64,000 nt of DNA from positions 186,001-250,000 of the forward strand of contig JAHHRY010000001.1 in the NCBI GenBank assembly GCA_020025535.1. Direction: 5' to 3'. Shown piece by piece: positions 32,100 to 39,896 of the stretch. Source of the DNA: Oscillospiraceae bacterium. Its GTDB lineage: Bacteria > Bacillota > Clostridia > Oscillospirales > Oscillospiraceae. The position numbers and the translations under genes are program-made. How positions within the stretch are numbered: the first letter of the stretch is position 1; every line of letters starts with the position of its first letter. The notes beneath the pieces were generated by a model that did no database searches, was not told the DNA's origin, and worked only from the letters and a program-made list of their open reading frames with translations.

Positions 32100-34246
32100 A
32101 AATCTATTCCATGACCGCCACGTTCGGCAAACTGGAAAACCAGACGCTGACCCTGGAGCCGGGTCTGAACATCATCCACGCTCCCAACGAATGGGGAAAA
32201 TCCACCTGGTGTGCCTTTCTGGTCACCATGCTCTACGGTCTGGACACCCGGGCAAAGACCACCAAGAACGCCCTTGCCGACAAAAACCATTACGCCCCCT
32301 GGTCCGGCAGCCCCATGTCCGGACGCATGGACATTCAGTGGAACGGCCGGGATATTACCATCGAACGGCGCACCAAGGGCCGCACACCCATGGGCGAGTT
32401 TTTTGCCTACGAAACGCAGACCGGTCTTCCGGTTCCCCAGCTGACTGCCGCCAACTGCGGCCAGACGCTTCTGGGCGTGGAGAGAAGTGTATTCCTCCGG
32501 GCAGGATTTCTCCGTCTGTCGGATCTGCCGGTTACGCAGGACGAATCTCTGCGCCGCCGGCTGAACGCATTGGTCACCACCGGTGACGAAAGCGATTCCG
32601 GCGACCTGCTGGCTCAGAAGCTGAAGGAACTGAAAAACCGCTGCCGTTACAACCGCACCGGTCTGATTCCGCAGGTGGAACAGCAGCGCGATGAGCTGGA
32701 AAAGAAGCTGCAGGAACTGCAGGATCTGCAAAGCCAGTCTCAAAAAATACAGGCCCGCCATTCCGAGCTGGAAGCCTACATTCTCCAGCTCAAAAACCAT
32801 CAGGCCGCTCTGGAATACGCCGCTTCCAAAACCAACGCACAGCGAGTTTCGGAAGCCGAAGCCGCAAGGGATGCCGCCGCAGAAGCCTACCACGAACTGA
32901 AACAGCGCTGTGAAGAGCTTCCCGGGCAGGAGACCGCTCAGCAGTCTCTGAAGACCGCCCAGAATCTCCAGCAGCAGTGGATGGCTCTGCAGATGGAGCG
33001 TCAGATGCTCCCCCCTGCCCCCGTTCCGCCGGAAATTCCGGATCGGTATCGGAACACACCTCCCGAGGAAGCCGTTTCCGCCGCACTATCGGACGTGCAG
33101 GCCCTCTCCCGGCTGGAAGAGCAGAAAAAGCATCACAGCAAAAGCACACTCCTTGTGAGCATTTTCAGTGCACTGGCTCTCATTATCCTGTCGGTGCTGC
33201 AGTATAGTTTCCCTCTGCGTTTGCCTCTGTTTATCGGAGGCTGTGCCGCCATTGTGGCTGTAGTTGTGGTAACCCTGTTGCTTGGTGCCGCAAAAACCCG
33301 GAGTTTAAGCAGAGAGATTCAGCTTCTTTACGACCGTCACCCTCTGCTCAGCCCTGACCGCTGGTCCCCGGACGCGGAAAGCTTTGCCGCCACACAGCTG
33401 GCATACACAGAATCTCTGCGGACATACCGTAGATTGTGCGGCGATCTGGATTCCCGCGCAGAGGCTCTCGATGCAGAAATCCAGCATTTCACCCAGGGAC
33501 GTTCTCTTACACAGGCACAGGCATACTGGAATCAAATTCTTACCGCCTGGGAAAATCTCGGAAATGCACACCGGGAGATGCTGCAGGCGCAGAATCACGC
33601 CGAGGCCATGAAAGCCATGGCAAAACCGGTGGAAAAACCCCAGTATCCGGACACTTTGACTTTTTCCGATACCGATACCCGCCGTCTGCTGTCCGATGCC
33701 ACTTTTGAGCAGCGGCAGCTGCATCTGCGCTACGGACAGTATCAGGGAAAGATGGAAGCTCTGGGACAGGCTTCCCTGCTGGAAAGCCAACTGAATGCCG
33801 CCAATCAGCGTCTTGACCGTCTGAACGAAACCTACAAGGCACTGGAATATGCTCAGGCCGCTCTTACCGCCGCCACCGAAGAGCTTCAGCGCCGCTTTGC
33901 GCCCCGGATTGCAAAACAGGCACAGGATCTGTTCTGCAGTCTGACCGGCGGACGGTATAACCGTCTGACTCTTGCACAGGATCTGTCCGTCAACGCCGGA
34001 GCCGAAGGAGAAAACACCCTGCGTGCTGCCCAGTGGCGCAGCGAGGGCACGATGGATCAGCTGTATCTGGCGTTGCGTCTGGCCGTCGCCCGGGAGCTGA
34101 CTCCCGATGCCCCTCTGATTCTGGACGACGCTCTGGTCCGGTTTGACGATGTACGTCACGCCGCAGCCATGAAAATTCTGAAAGAAGAAGCGGAGCACAA
34201 GCAGGTAATTCTGTTTACCTGCCAAAACCGGGAAACAAACATATAA
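32096..34246 (+). CDS. YhaN-like SMC/Rad50-type ATPase
   Basis: A 716-residue ATPase. Walker A is NEWGKST near residue 33, and the C-terminal Walker B/D-loop is LILDDALVRFDD. Long coiled-coil arms run from about residue 185 to 320 and 455 to 620. Between them two hydrophobic helices (LLVSIFSALALIILSVLQY and LFIGGCAAIVAVVVVTLLL) replace the usual Rad50 zinc hook; B. subtilis YhaN also has membrane helices here. GTG at 32096 shares bases with the yhaO stop codon (GTGA) and follows GGAGGTG, which fixes the start. Confidence 0.88.
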   Translation: MKIYSMTATFGKLENQTLTLEPGLNIIHAPNEWGKSTWCAFLVTMLYGLDTRAKTTKNALADKNHYAPWSGSPMSGRMDIQWNGRDITIERRTKGRTPMGEFFAYETQTGLPVPQLTAANCGQTLLGVERSVFLRAGFLRLSDLPVTQDESLRRRLNALVTTGDESDSGDLLAQKLKELKNRCRYNRTGLIPQVEQQRDELEKKLQELQDLQSQSQKIQARHSELEAYILQLKNHQAALEYAASKTNAQRVSEAEAARDAAAEAYHELKQRCEELPGQETAQQSLKTAQNLQQQWMALQMERQMLPPAPVPPEIPDRYRNTPPEEAVSAALSDVQALSRLEEQKKHHSKSTLLVSIFSALALIILSVLQYSFPLRLPLFIGGCAAIVAVVVVTLLLGAAKTRSLSREIQLLYDRHPLLSPDRWSPDAESFAATQLAYTESLRTYRRLCGDLDSRAEALDAEIQHFTQGRSLTQAQAYWNQILTAWENLGNAHREMLQAQNHAEAMKAMAKPVEKPQYPDTLTFSDTDTRRLLSDATFEQRQLHLRYGQYQGKMEALGQASLLESQLNAANQRLDRLNETYKALEYAQAALTAATEELQRRFAPRIAKQAQDLFCSLTGGRYNRLTLAQDLSVNAGAEGENTLRAAQWRSEGTMDQLYLALRLAVARELTPDAPLILDDALVRFDDVRHAAAMKILKEEAEHKQVILFTCQNRETNI

Positions 34247-34248
34247 CA

Positions 34249-34278
34249 AACGGGCCTGTCAAAACAGGCCCGTTAATT
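34249..34278 (+). terminator. ymdB-yhaO-yhaN terminator
   Basis: ACGGGCCTGT and ACAGGCCCGT pair around CAAA; the T-run is short (TTAATT). Confidence 0.6.
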
Positions 34279-34317
34279 CTGTCCGCACTGTCTCTGCACA
34301 GCCACGCGGGCGGCAGC

Positions 34318-34352
34318 AAAAAAAGAGCCTGTCCCGATTGGGACAGGCTCTG
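34318..34352 (-). terminator. pfp terminator
   Basis: AGAGCCTGTCCC and GGGACAGGCTCT pair around GATT; the minus strand ends in a seven-base T-run. Confidence 0.85.
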
Positions 34353-34368
34353 CATATTAAGGGGTATC

Positions 34369-35613
34369 TTACTTGGCAAAAACCTTCTTCAGACGAACAA
34401 AGCGGGGCAGGCTGTCTTCCTTGACCATGCCGGTCTCGCCCTGAATCAGGGGCAGGCAGTAGTCGATGAACTCCTGCTTCACACCGTTGCCGGCCTCGTT
34501 GATCCACTCCAGAGGAACCTTCTTCTCGGTGTTGGCAACCAGGCTCAGGTCGAACAGCTTTGCTTCGCAGCGGTAGCCGTTCTCGTCACGGGTGCAGGCA
34601 AAGCCCACCATCTTGTCGGTCTCGCCGGCAACAGCAGCTTCGACAGCCACCTTACCGGACATGAAGGACTCAGCAATATCGGTGCCGGAAGCGCAGTGTG
34701 CGGCGCAGCGCTGCAGCAGGCTCAGCTCGATGGGACGAACCTTAACACCGATCTCCTTCTTGACCACATCGGCCAGACGTGCAGCCAGACCGCCCAGCTG
34801 AGCGTGGCCGAAGCCGTCGGTACCGGAGGTCTTGGCCTCGGAAACGAAGGTGCCGTCGGCATAGTGGATGCCCTCGGAGACAGCGACGATGCAGTTCTTC
34901 TTCTCGCCATAGATTCTCTTGACATCGGCAATGAAAGCATCCATGTCAAAATCACGCTCGGGAAGGTAGATCAGATCGGGACCGTCGCCCTTGACATTTG
35001 CCAGAGCGGCAGCTGCGGTCAGCCAGCCTGCATGACGGCCCATGCACTCGATGATGGTAACCATGCCGGTGTCGTAAACCTGGCTGTCACGGCTGACTTC
35101 CATCACAGAAGTAGCAATGTACTTGGCAGCGGATGCAAAACCGGGGCAGTGGTCGGTACCGGCCAGGTCATTGTCGATGGTCTTGGGCACGCCCATGACA
35201 CGGCACTCGTAGCCAACGCGGTTCATGTACTTGGAAATCTTATTGCAGGTATCCATGGAGTCGTTGCCGCCGTTGTAGAAGAAATAGCGGACATCATACT
35301 TCTTGAAGATCTCCAGAATACGCTTGTAGTCGGTGTCGTCCACATCGGGGTCGGCAATCTTATAACGGCAGGAACCCAGTGCGGAAGAGGGGGTGTGCAG
35401 CATATTTTCCAGCTCGGCAGCATCTTCCTCGTCCATGATCATCAGCTCATCATTCAGGACGCCCTTGATGCCGTGGTAAGCACCGTAGACCTTGGTGATG
35501 TTGGGATTCTCAAGACCGGTCTTGATAACGCCATAGGCAGAACAGTTGATTACAGAAGAAGGACCACCGGACTGACCGATGATCAAAGAACCAACTAAGG
35601 CTTTTTCGGACAT
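34369..35613 (-). CDS. pfp: 6-phosphofructokinase, probably pyrophosphate-dependent
   Basis: A 414-residue phosphofructokinase. The signature GGNDSMDT carries an aspartate where ATP-dependent enzymes have glycine, and PKTIDND has the lysine characteristic of PPi-dependent enzymes. This makes pyrophosphate the likely phosphoryl donor in glycolysis. ECMGRHAGWLTAA is a standard active-site segment. ATG at 35613 has GGAGG 9 bases upstream. It is divergent from fba with shared palindromes between, so the two glycolytic genes are probably co-regulated. Confidence 0.9.
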   Translation of the reverse strand: MSEKALVGSLIIGQSGGPSSVINCSAYGVIKTGLENPNITKVYGAYHGIKGVLNDELMIMDEEDAAELENMLHTPSSALGSCRYKIADPDVDDTDYKRILEIFKKYDVRYFFYNGGNDSMDTCNKISKYMNRVGYECRVMGVPKTIDNDLAGTDHCPGFASAAKYIATSVMEVSRDSQVYDTGMVTIIECMGRHAGWLTAAAALANVKGDGPDLIYLPERDFDMDAFIADVKRIYGEKKNCIVAVSEGIHYADGTFVSEAKTSGTDGFGHAQLGGLAARLADVVKKEIGVKVRPIELSLLQRCAAHCASGTDIAESFMSGKVAVEAAVAGETDKMVGFACTRDENGYRCEAKLFDLSLVANTEKKVPLEWINEAGNGVKQEFIDYCLPLIQGETGMVKEDSLPRFVRLKKVFAK

Positions 35614-35656
35614 ATCATTGTACCTCCAGTACGTAATTTTTCTTGTCATTTTACCG

Positions 35657-35675
35657 AGGTTTGCCTTGCAAACCT
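35657..35675. promoter_or_regulatory. Palindromic operator candidate in the pfp leader
   Basis: AGGTTTGC and GCAAACCT pair around CTT. It lies just downstream of the predicted pfp transcription start and shares the core TTTGCCTTG...CAAA with the palindrome at 35703-35718. Confidence 0.55.
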
Positions 35676-35687
35676 TGATCGTTTTGT

Positions 35688-35716
35688 ATTATACCATAAA
35701 TTATTTGCCTTGGCAA
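35688..35716 (-). promoter_or_regulatory. pfp promoter
   Basis: -35 TTGCCA (35711-35716) and -10 TATAAT (35688-35693), spacer 17, minus strand. The -35 lies inside the palindrome 35703-35718. Confidence 0.7.
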
Positions 35717-35718
35717 AT
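35703..35718. promoter_or_regulatory. Palindromic operator candidate overlapping the pfp -35
   Basis: ATTTGCC TT GGCAAAT is a perfect 7+2+7 palindrome. It covers the pfp -35 hexamer and lies 8 bases upstream of the fba -35. Confidence 0.6.
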
Positions 35719-35725
35719 ATTATTA

Positions 35726-35754
35726 TTGCAATAAAAATCGGACTTTGCTATAAT
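35726..35754 (+). promoter_or_regulatory. fba promoter
   Basis: -35 TTGCAA (35726-35731) and -10 TATAAT (35749-35754) with a 17-base spacer. Confidence 0.75.
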
Positions 35755-35805
35755 ATTTTTGTACAAAACAGGCAAGTCCTGTATAATAAGAAAGGAATGA
35801 TTCCA

Positions 35806-36744
35806 ATGGCTCTTGTTACTTCTACCGAGATGTTCAAGAAGGCCTACAGCGGTGGTTATGCCATCGGCGCCTTCAACGTCAACAATATGGAAATCGTTCA
35901 GGGCATCACCGAAGCTTGCCGCGAGGAGAAGGCTCCTGTGATCCTGCAGGTTTCCAAGGGCGCCCGTGCTTACGCTAATCACACATACCTCGTAAAGCTG
36001 GTTGAGGCCGCTGTTATTGAGTGCCCCGAAATTCCCATCGTCCTGCACCTGGACCATGGCGACAGCTTCGAAACCTGTAAGTCCTGCATCGACGGCGGCT
36101 TTACTTCCGTCATGATCGACGCTTCCAGCAAGCCCTTCGCAGAAAACATCGAGATCACCAAGAAGGTCGTTGAGTACGCTCACGATCACGGTGTTGTCGT
36201 TGAGGCCGAGCTGGGTGCTCTGGCCGGCGTTGAGGACGAAGTCAACGTTTCCGCTGAGAACTCTCACTACACCCGTCCCGAAGAAGTCGAGGAGTTTGTC
36301 TCCAAGACCGGCTGCGACTCTCTGGCTATCGCCATCGGCACCAGCCACGGCGCTTACAAGTTTAAGCCCGGCACCAAGCCCCAGCTGCGTTTCGACATTC
36401 TGGAGGAAGTCTCCAAGAAGCTGCCCAACTTCCCCATCGTTCTGCACGGTTCTTCTTCCGTTCCTCAGAATTATGTGGACATGGTCAACGCTCATGGCGG
36501 CAAGATGCCCGGTGCTATCGGTGTTCCCGAAGATCAGCTGCGTCACGCTGCTGAGCTGTCTGTCTGCAAGATCAACATCGACTCCGACCTGCGTCTGGCT
36601 ATGACCGGCACCATCCGTGAGTTCTTTGATGCTCACCCCGACAAGTTCGATCCCCGTGAGTATCTGAAGCCCGCTCGTGCCAACATCAAGGAACTGGTTC
36701 GCCACAAGCTGGTGGACGTTCTGGGCTGCGCCGGCAAGGCTTAA
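35806..36744 (+). CDS. fba: Class II fructose-bisphosphate aldolase
   Basis: A 312-residue class II aldolase. Zn ligands and the catalytic base lie in LHLDHGDSFE, the loop AELGALAG, GTSHGAYK and LHGSSS; NIDSDLRLA binds the phosphate. It cleaves fructose-1,6-bisphosphate in glycolysis. ATG at 35806 follows AAAGGAATGATTCC. The codon use (GCT, GGC, AAG) suggests high expression. It is divergent from pfp, so successive glycolytic steps are paired. Confidence 0.96.
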   Translation: MALVTSTEMFKKAYSGGYAIGAFNVNNMEIVQGITEACREEKAPVILQVSKGARAYANHTYLVKLVEAAVIECPEIPIVLHLDHGDSFETCKSCIDGGFTSVMIDASSKPFAENIEITKKVVEYAHDHGVVVEAELGALAGVEDEVNVSAENSHYTRPEEVEEFVSKTGCDSLAIAIGTSHGAYKFKPGTKPQLRFDILEEVSKKLPNFPIVLHGSSSVPQNYVDMVNAHGGKMPGAIGVPEDQLRHAAELSVCKINIDSDLRLAMTGTIREFFDAHPDKFDPREYLKPARANIKELVRHKLVDVLGCAGKA

Positions 36745-36759
36745 TTGATTTTCCCTGTG

Positions 36760-36789
36760 GACTCCCACCTGCGTGGGAGTCCTTTTTTT
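36760..36789 (+). terminator. fba terminator
   Basis: GACTCCCAC and GTGGGAGTC pair around CTGC, followed by CTTTTTTT. Confidence 0.9.
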
Positions 36790-36810
36790 ATCGTTTTCTT
36801 CGTCCGCCTC

Positions 36811-36839
36811 TTGTAAATTACCTCAAAATGTGGTAAACT
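36811..36839 (+). promoter_or_regulatory. prfC promoter
   Basis: -35 TTGTAA (36811-36816) and -10 TAAACT (36834-36839), spacer 17. It lies upstream of both the leader ORF and prfC. Confidence 0.65.
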
Positions 36840-36870
36840 AAGTTGATTTGATTAAAAAATATTCTTTTTC

Positions 36871-36951
36871 AGGAGGGTGCCATGTACCTGTCTGCTCCCA
36901 TTTAGCTTCCTCCTTTTCGCCTGTTATTCATGTCTATCAATTACGGAGGAA
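36871..36951 (+). promoter_or_regulatory. prfC leader: alternative Shine-Dalgarno pairing
   Basis: The pyrimidine segment TTCCTCCT (36907-36914) lies 2 bases after the leader ORF stop. TTCCTCC is the exact complement of the prfC ribosome-binding segment GGAGGAA (36945-36951). The overlapping CCTCCT is also the exact complement of the leader ORF's own AGGAGG (36871-36876). The two pairings exclude each other, and a ribosome sitting on the leader stop codon would cover the pyrimidine segment. This supports a translational switch; it is not proven. Confidence 0.5.
36882..36905 (+). CDS. Seven-residue leader ORF upstream of prfC
   Basis: ATG at 36882 encodes MYLSAPI and ends at TAG (36903-36905). 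It has a strong AGGAGGG ribosome-binding site with ideal spacing. The stop codon is UAG followed by C, a context known for weak termination in E. coli, and proline is the penultimate residue. The position between the promoter and prfC is what suggests a regulatory leader peptide. No homology is claimed. Confidence 0.5.
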   Translation: MYLSAPI

Positions 36952-36955
36952 TGTT

Positions 36956-38548
36956 ATGTCAACTTTAGCTGAAGAAATCAGCCGACGCCGGACTTTTGCA
37001 ATCATTTCCCACCCCGACGCCGGTAAAACTACATTAACCGAAAAATTCCTGCTCTACGGCGGCGCCATCGCACAGGCCGGTGTCGTCAAGGGCAAGAAAA
37101 ACACCCGCGCCGCCACCTCTGACTGGATGGAAATTGAGAAGCAGCGTGGTATTTCCGTCACCTCTTCTGTTATGCAGTTCCAGTATGACGGTTTCTGCAT
37201 CAACATTCTGGATACCCCCGGTCACCAGGACTTCTCCGAGGACACCTACCGTACCCTGATGGCGGCGGACTCTGCCGTCATGGTCATCGACGGTGCCAAG
37301 GGCGTGGAGCCCCAGACCAGAAAACTGTTCAAGGTCTGCGCCATGCGCCATATCCCCATCTTCACCTTTATCAACAAAATGGACCGGGAAACCAAAGATC
37401 CCTTCGATCTTCTGGACGAAGTGGAGCGGGAACTGGGCATTGAAACCTACGCCATGAACTGGCCCATCGGCTGCGGCAAGGATTTTCAGGGCGTTTACGA
37501 CCGGGAAAAGAGCCAGCTGCTTTTCTTCTCCGGCGCCAACGGCAAGAACCGGGCCGAAAAGCAGTCCGTTGATCTTTACGATCCTCAGGTCGCCCAGCTG
37601 CTGGACAGTGAAACCAAGCATCAGCAGCTGATTGACGACGTGGAGCTTCTGTCCGCAGGACGGGATCTGGATCTGGAGGAAGTCAAAAACGGCCGCCTCA
37701 GTCCCGTGTTCTTTGGCTCCGCTCTGACCAACTTCGGCATCGAGCCGTTCCTGGAAGCCTTTTTGAAGATGACGCCTCCCCCTCTGTCCCGTGTGGCAGA
37801 CTGCGGAGAAATCGACTCTTTCTGCCCGGATTTTTCTGCCTTTGTCTTCAAAATTCAGGCAAACATGAACAAAGCCCATCGTGACCGTCTGGCATTCATG
37901 CGAATCTGCTCCGGCAAATTCCAGCGGGATACCGAGTATTACCATATGCAGGGCAAGAAGAAAATGCGTCTTTCCCAGCCGCAGCAGCTGATGGCTGCCG
38001 ACCGGGAAATCGTCGAGGAAGCTTACGCAGGCGACGTTATCGGCGTCTTTGATCCCGGCATCTTCTCCATCGGTGACACGATCACCGTTCCCGGCAAGAA
38101 GTTCCTCTTCTCCGGCATCCCCACCTTCGCTCCCGAGCATTTCTGCCGTGTCTCCGCCAAGGACTCCATGAAGCGCAAGCAGTTCGTCAAGGGTACGGAG
38201 CAGATTGCTCAGGAAGGCGCCATTCAGATCTTCAAGGTTCCCAATTCCGGTATGGAAGAGGTCATCGTCGGCGTCGTGGGTACGCTGCAGTTCGATGTGT
38301 TTGAGTACCGCATGAAGAACGAATACGGCGTGGATCTGCGGATGGAAATGCTCCCCTACGAGGAAATCCGTCTGATCGACCGTTACAGCGGTGAACTGAC
38401 CGACCTGAATCTCGGCTCCGACGCAGAGCTTCTGGAAGATTACAAGGGCAACAATCTGCTGGTGTTCACCAGCTATTGGGTCATCGACTTTACCTGCCGC
38501 CGCAACCCCGGTCTGGAACTGAAGGAAATCGTCGTTTCCGAAGGCTAA
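36956..38548 (+). CDS. prfC: Peptide chain release factor 3
   Basis: A 530-residue RF3, a GTPase that recycles RF1/RF2 from terminated ribosomes. It has G1 SHPDAGKTT near residue 17, G2 KQRGISVTSSVMQF, G3 DTPGHQDFSEDTYR and G4 NKMDRE; the order of domains and end match the family (E. coli 529). ATG at 36956 is chosen since AGGAGGAATGTT-type spacing is good and RF3 proteins begin close to the EISRRRTFAIISHPDAG stretch. The frame is open back to 36848, but that extension is unlike RF3. Confidence 0.96.
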   Translation: MSTLAEEISRRRTFAIISHPDAGKTTLTEKFLLYGGAIAQAGVVKGKKNTRAATSDWMEIEKQRGISVTSSVMQFQYDGFCINILDTPGHQDFSEDTYRTLMAADSAVMVIDGAKGVEPQTRKLFKVCAMRHIPIFTFINKMDRETKDPFDLLDEVERELGIETYAMNWPIGCGKDFQGVYDREKSQLLFFSGANGKNRAEKQSVDLYDPQVAQLLDSETKHQQLIDDVELLSAGRDLDLEEVKNGRLSPVFFGSALTNFGIEPFLEAFLKMTPPPLSRVADCGEIDSFCPDFSAFVFKIQANMNKAHRDRLAFMRICSGKFQRDTEYYHMQGKKKMRLSQPQQLMAADREIVEEAYAGDVIGVFDPGIFSIGDTITVPGKKFLFSGIPTFAPEHFCRVSAKDSMKRKQFVKGTEQIAQEGAIQIFKVPNSGMEEVIVGVVGTLQFDVFEYRMKNEYGVDLRMEMLPYEEIRLIDRYSGELTDLNLGSDAELLEDYKGNNLLVFTSYWVIDFTCRRNPGLELKEIVVSEG

Positions 38549-38557
38549 ATCAAATAA

Positions 38558-38594
38558 CAAGCCCCCGGCTCACAATCGTGAGCCGGGGGCTTTT
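38558..38594 (+). terminator. prfC terminator
   Basis: AAGCCCCCGGCTCAC and GTGAGCCGGGGGCTT pair around AATC, with TTTT downstream. Confidence 0.85.
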
Positions 38595-38608
38595 GCTGTT
38601 TTATGCTG

Positions 38609-39889
38609 TTATTTTACAAGATAGTTACCGTCACGGCACTCCAGAGTGCTGCCATAGTAGGAAGCCATGGCCTCTTCCAGCCAGATGGCGTCCTGCACGC
38701 CGGCAGTCTCATAGCTGGAATGCATTGCCAGCTGAGGCAGGCCGATATCAGCAGAAGGTACTGCCACATGACCCAGAGAGATATTGCCCAGGGTAGAGCC
38801 GCCCAGAATATCCGCACGGTTGCAGTAAGTCTGCACAGGCACATTGGCATTGCCGCAGACCTTACGGAAAACGGCAGCGGACACACCGTCGGTGGTGTAG
38901 CGCAGATTTGCGTTGAACTTCAGCACCAGACCGCCGTTGACCACGGGGGCGTTGGAAGCATCCGCAAATTCAGGATGGTTGGGATGAACCGCATGGGCAT
39001 TGTCCGCAGAAATCATGAAAGACTGTGCCAGCATCCGATCCATTTCCAGACCGCGGCTGCGGCAAATGCGCTCCAGCACCATCTTCAGCAGCGGAGATGC
39101 TGCACCCTGAACAGAACAGGAGCCCACTTCCTCGCTGTCAAACACGCAGAGGACGGGGATGCTCTCGCTGGCTTCCGCATTCAGGAAGCCCTGGGTGCAG
39201 CCCCATGCACAGGCCAGATCGTCCAGAGCCGCAGAGGAAACATACTCCTCGTCCATGCCCCAGACACAGGCCTTCTGGCGCACATACAGGTACAGGTCAT
39301 GCCCCAGCACCTTGCCGCCTGCTTCCTTTTCCAGCAGAGCATCCAGCTTGCCGGCAGCGTCCTTGCCGCCCAGCAGGGGGATGGTATCCACGGCAGGATT
39401 CCAGGTATAGCCGTCGTTGGCCTTGCGGTTCATGTGGATGGCCACATTGGGGATCATGGTCAGATCCCGGTCGATGTTCAGAAGGTGGCTTTCGATTCTG
39501 CCGTCCTTTTCCACCATCACACGTCCGGCAATGGACAGAGGTCTGTCCAGCCATGTGGACATCAGCATTCCGCCGTACTTTTCTGTAGCCAATCGGGTAT
39601 AGCTGCCCTTCAGTTCGCCGTTTTCCTTAATTTTGAAGGTAGGACGGTCAGAATGGCTGGCAGACATCAGGAAGCCCTTGGGCGCACCCTCGGGAATCCG
39701 AAATGCCACCACGGCGGAACCGCCGCGGGACATGAAGTACTTGCCGCCGGGAATCAGATCCCAATTGTCAGTTTCGTAAATTTTGGTATAACCGGCCTGC
39801 TCCAGAGTCTGCTCCAGCAGATGGGCAGCATGGTACACACTGGGAGAAGCATCCAGGAAGGCACAAAGATTTTGAATTCTCTTATCCAT
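38609..39889 (-). CDS. M18 family aminopeptidase
   Basis: A 426-residue M18 (aspartyl aminopeptidase-like) zinc peptidase. Metal-ligand motifs include SASHSDRPTFKIK near residue 75, AALDDLACAWG, FDSEEVGSCSVQGA with the catalytic glutamates, and QLAMHSSYETAG near the end. It trims N-terminal residues from peptides in the cytoplasm. It starts 7 bases after the pepF stop, so the two peptidase genes form an operon. Confidence 0.94.
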   Translation of the reverse strand: MDKRIQNLCAFLDASPSVYHAAHLLEQTLEQAGYTKIYETDNWDLIPGGKYFMSRGGSAVVAFRIPEGAPKGFLMSASHSDRPTFKIKENGELKGSYTRLATEKYGGMLMSTWLDRPLSIAGRVMVEKDGRIESHLLNIDRDLTMIPNVAIHMNRKANDGYTWNPAVDTIPLLGGKDAAGKLDALLEKEAGGKVLGHDLYLYVRQKACVWGMDEEYVSSAALDDLACAWGCTQGFLNAEASESIPVLCVFDSEEVGSCSVQGAASPLLKMVLERICRSRGLEMDRMLAQSFMISADNAHAVHPNHPEFADASNAPVVNGGLVLKFNANLRYTTDGVSAAVFRKVCGNANVPVQTYCNRADILGGSTLGNISLGHVAVPSADIGLPQLAMHSSYETAGVQDAIWLEEAMASYYGSTLECRDGNYLVK

Positions 39890-39896
39890 GTTCTTC

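Noticed and set aside
36848-36955. N-terminal extension of RF3
   Set aside because: The frame is open to 36848, but the added residues are unlike RF3 proteins, and a good ribosome-binding site precedes the ATG at 36956.
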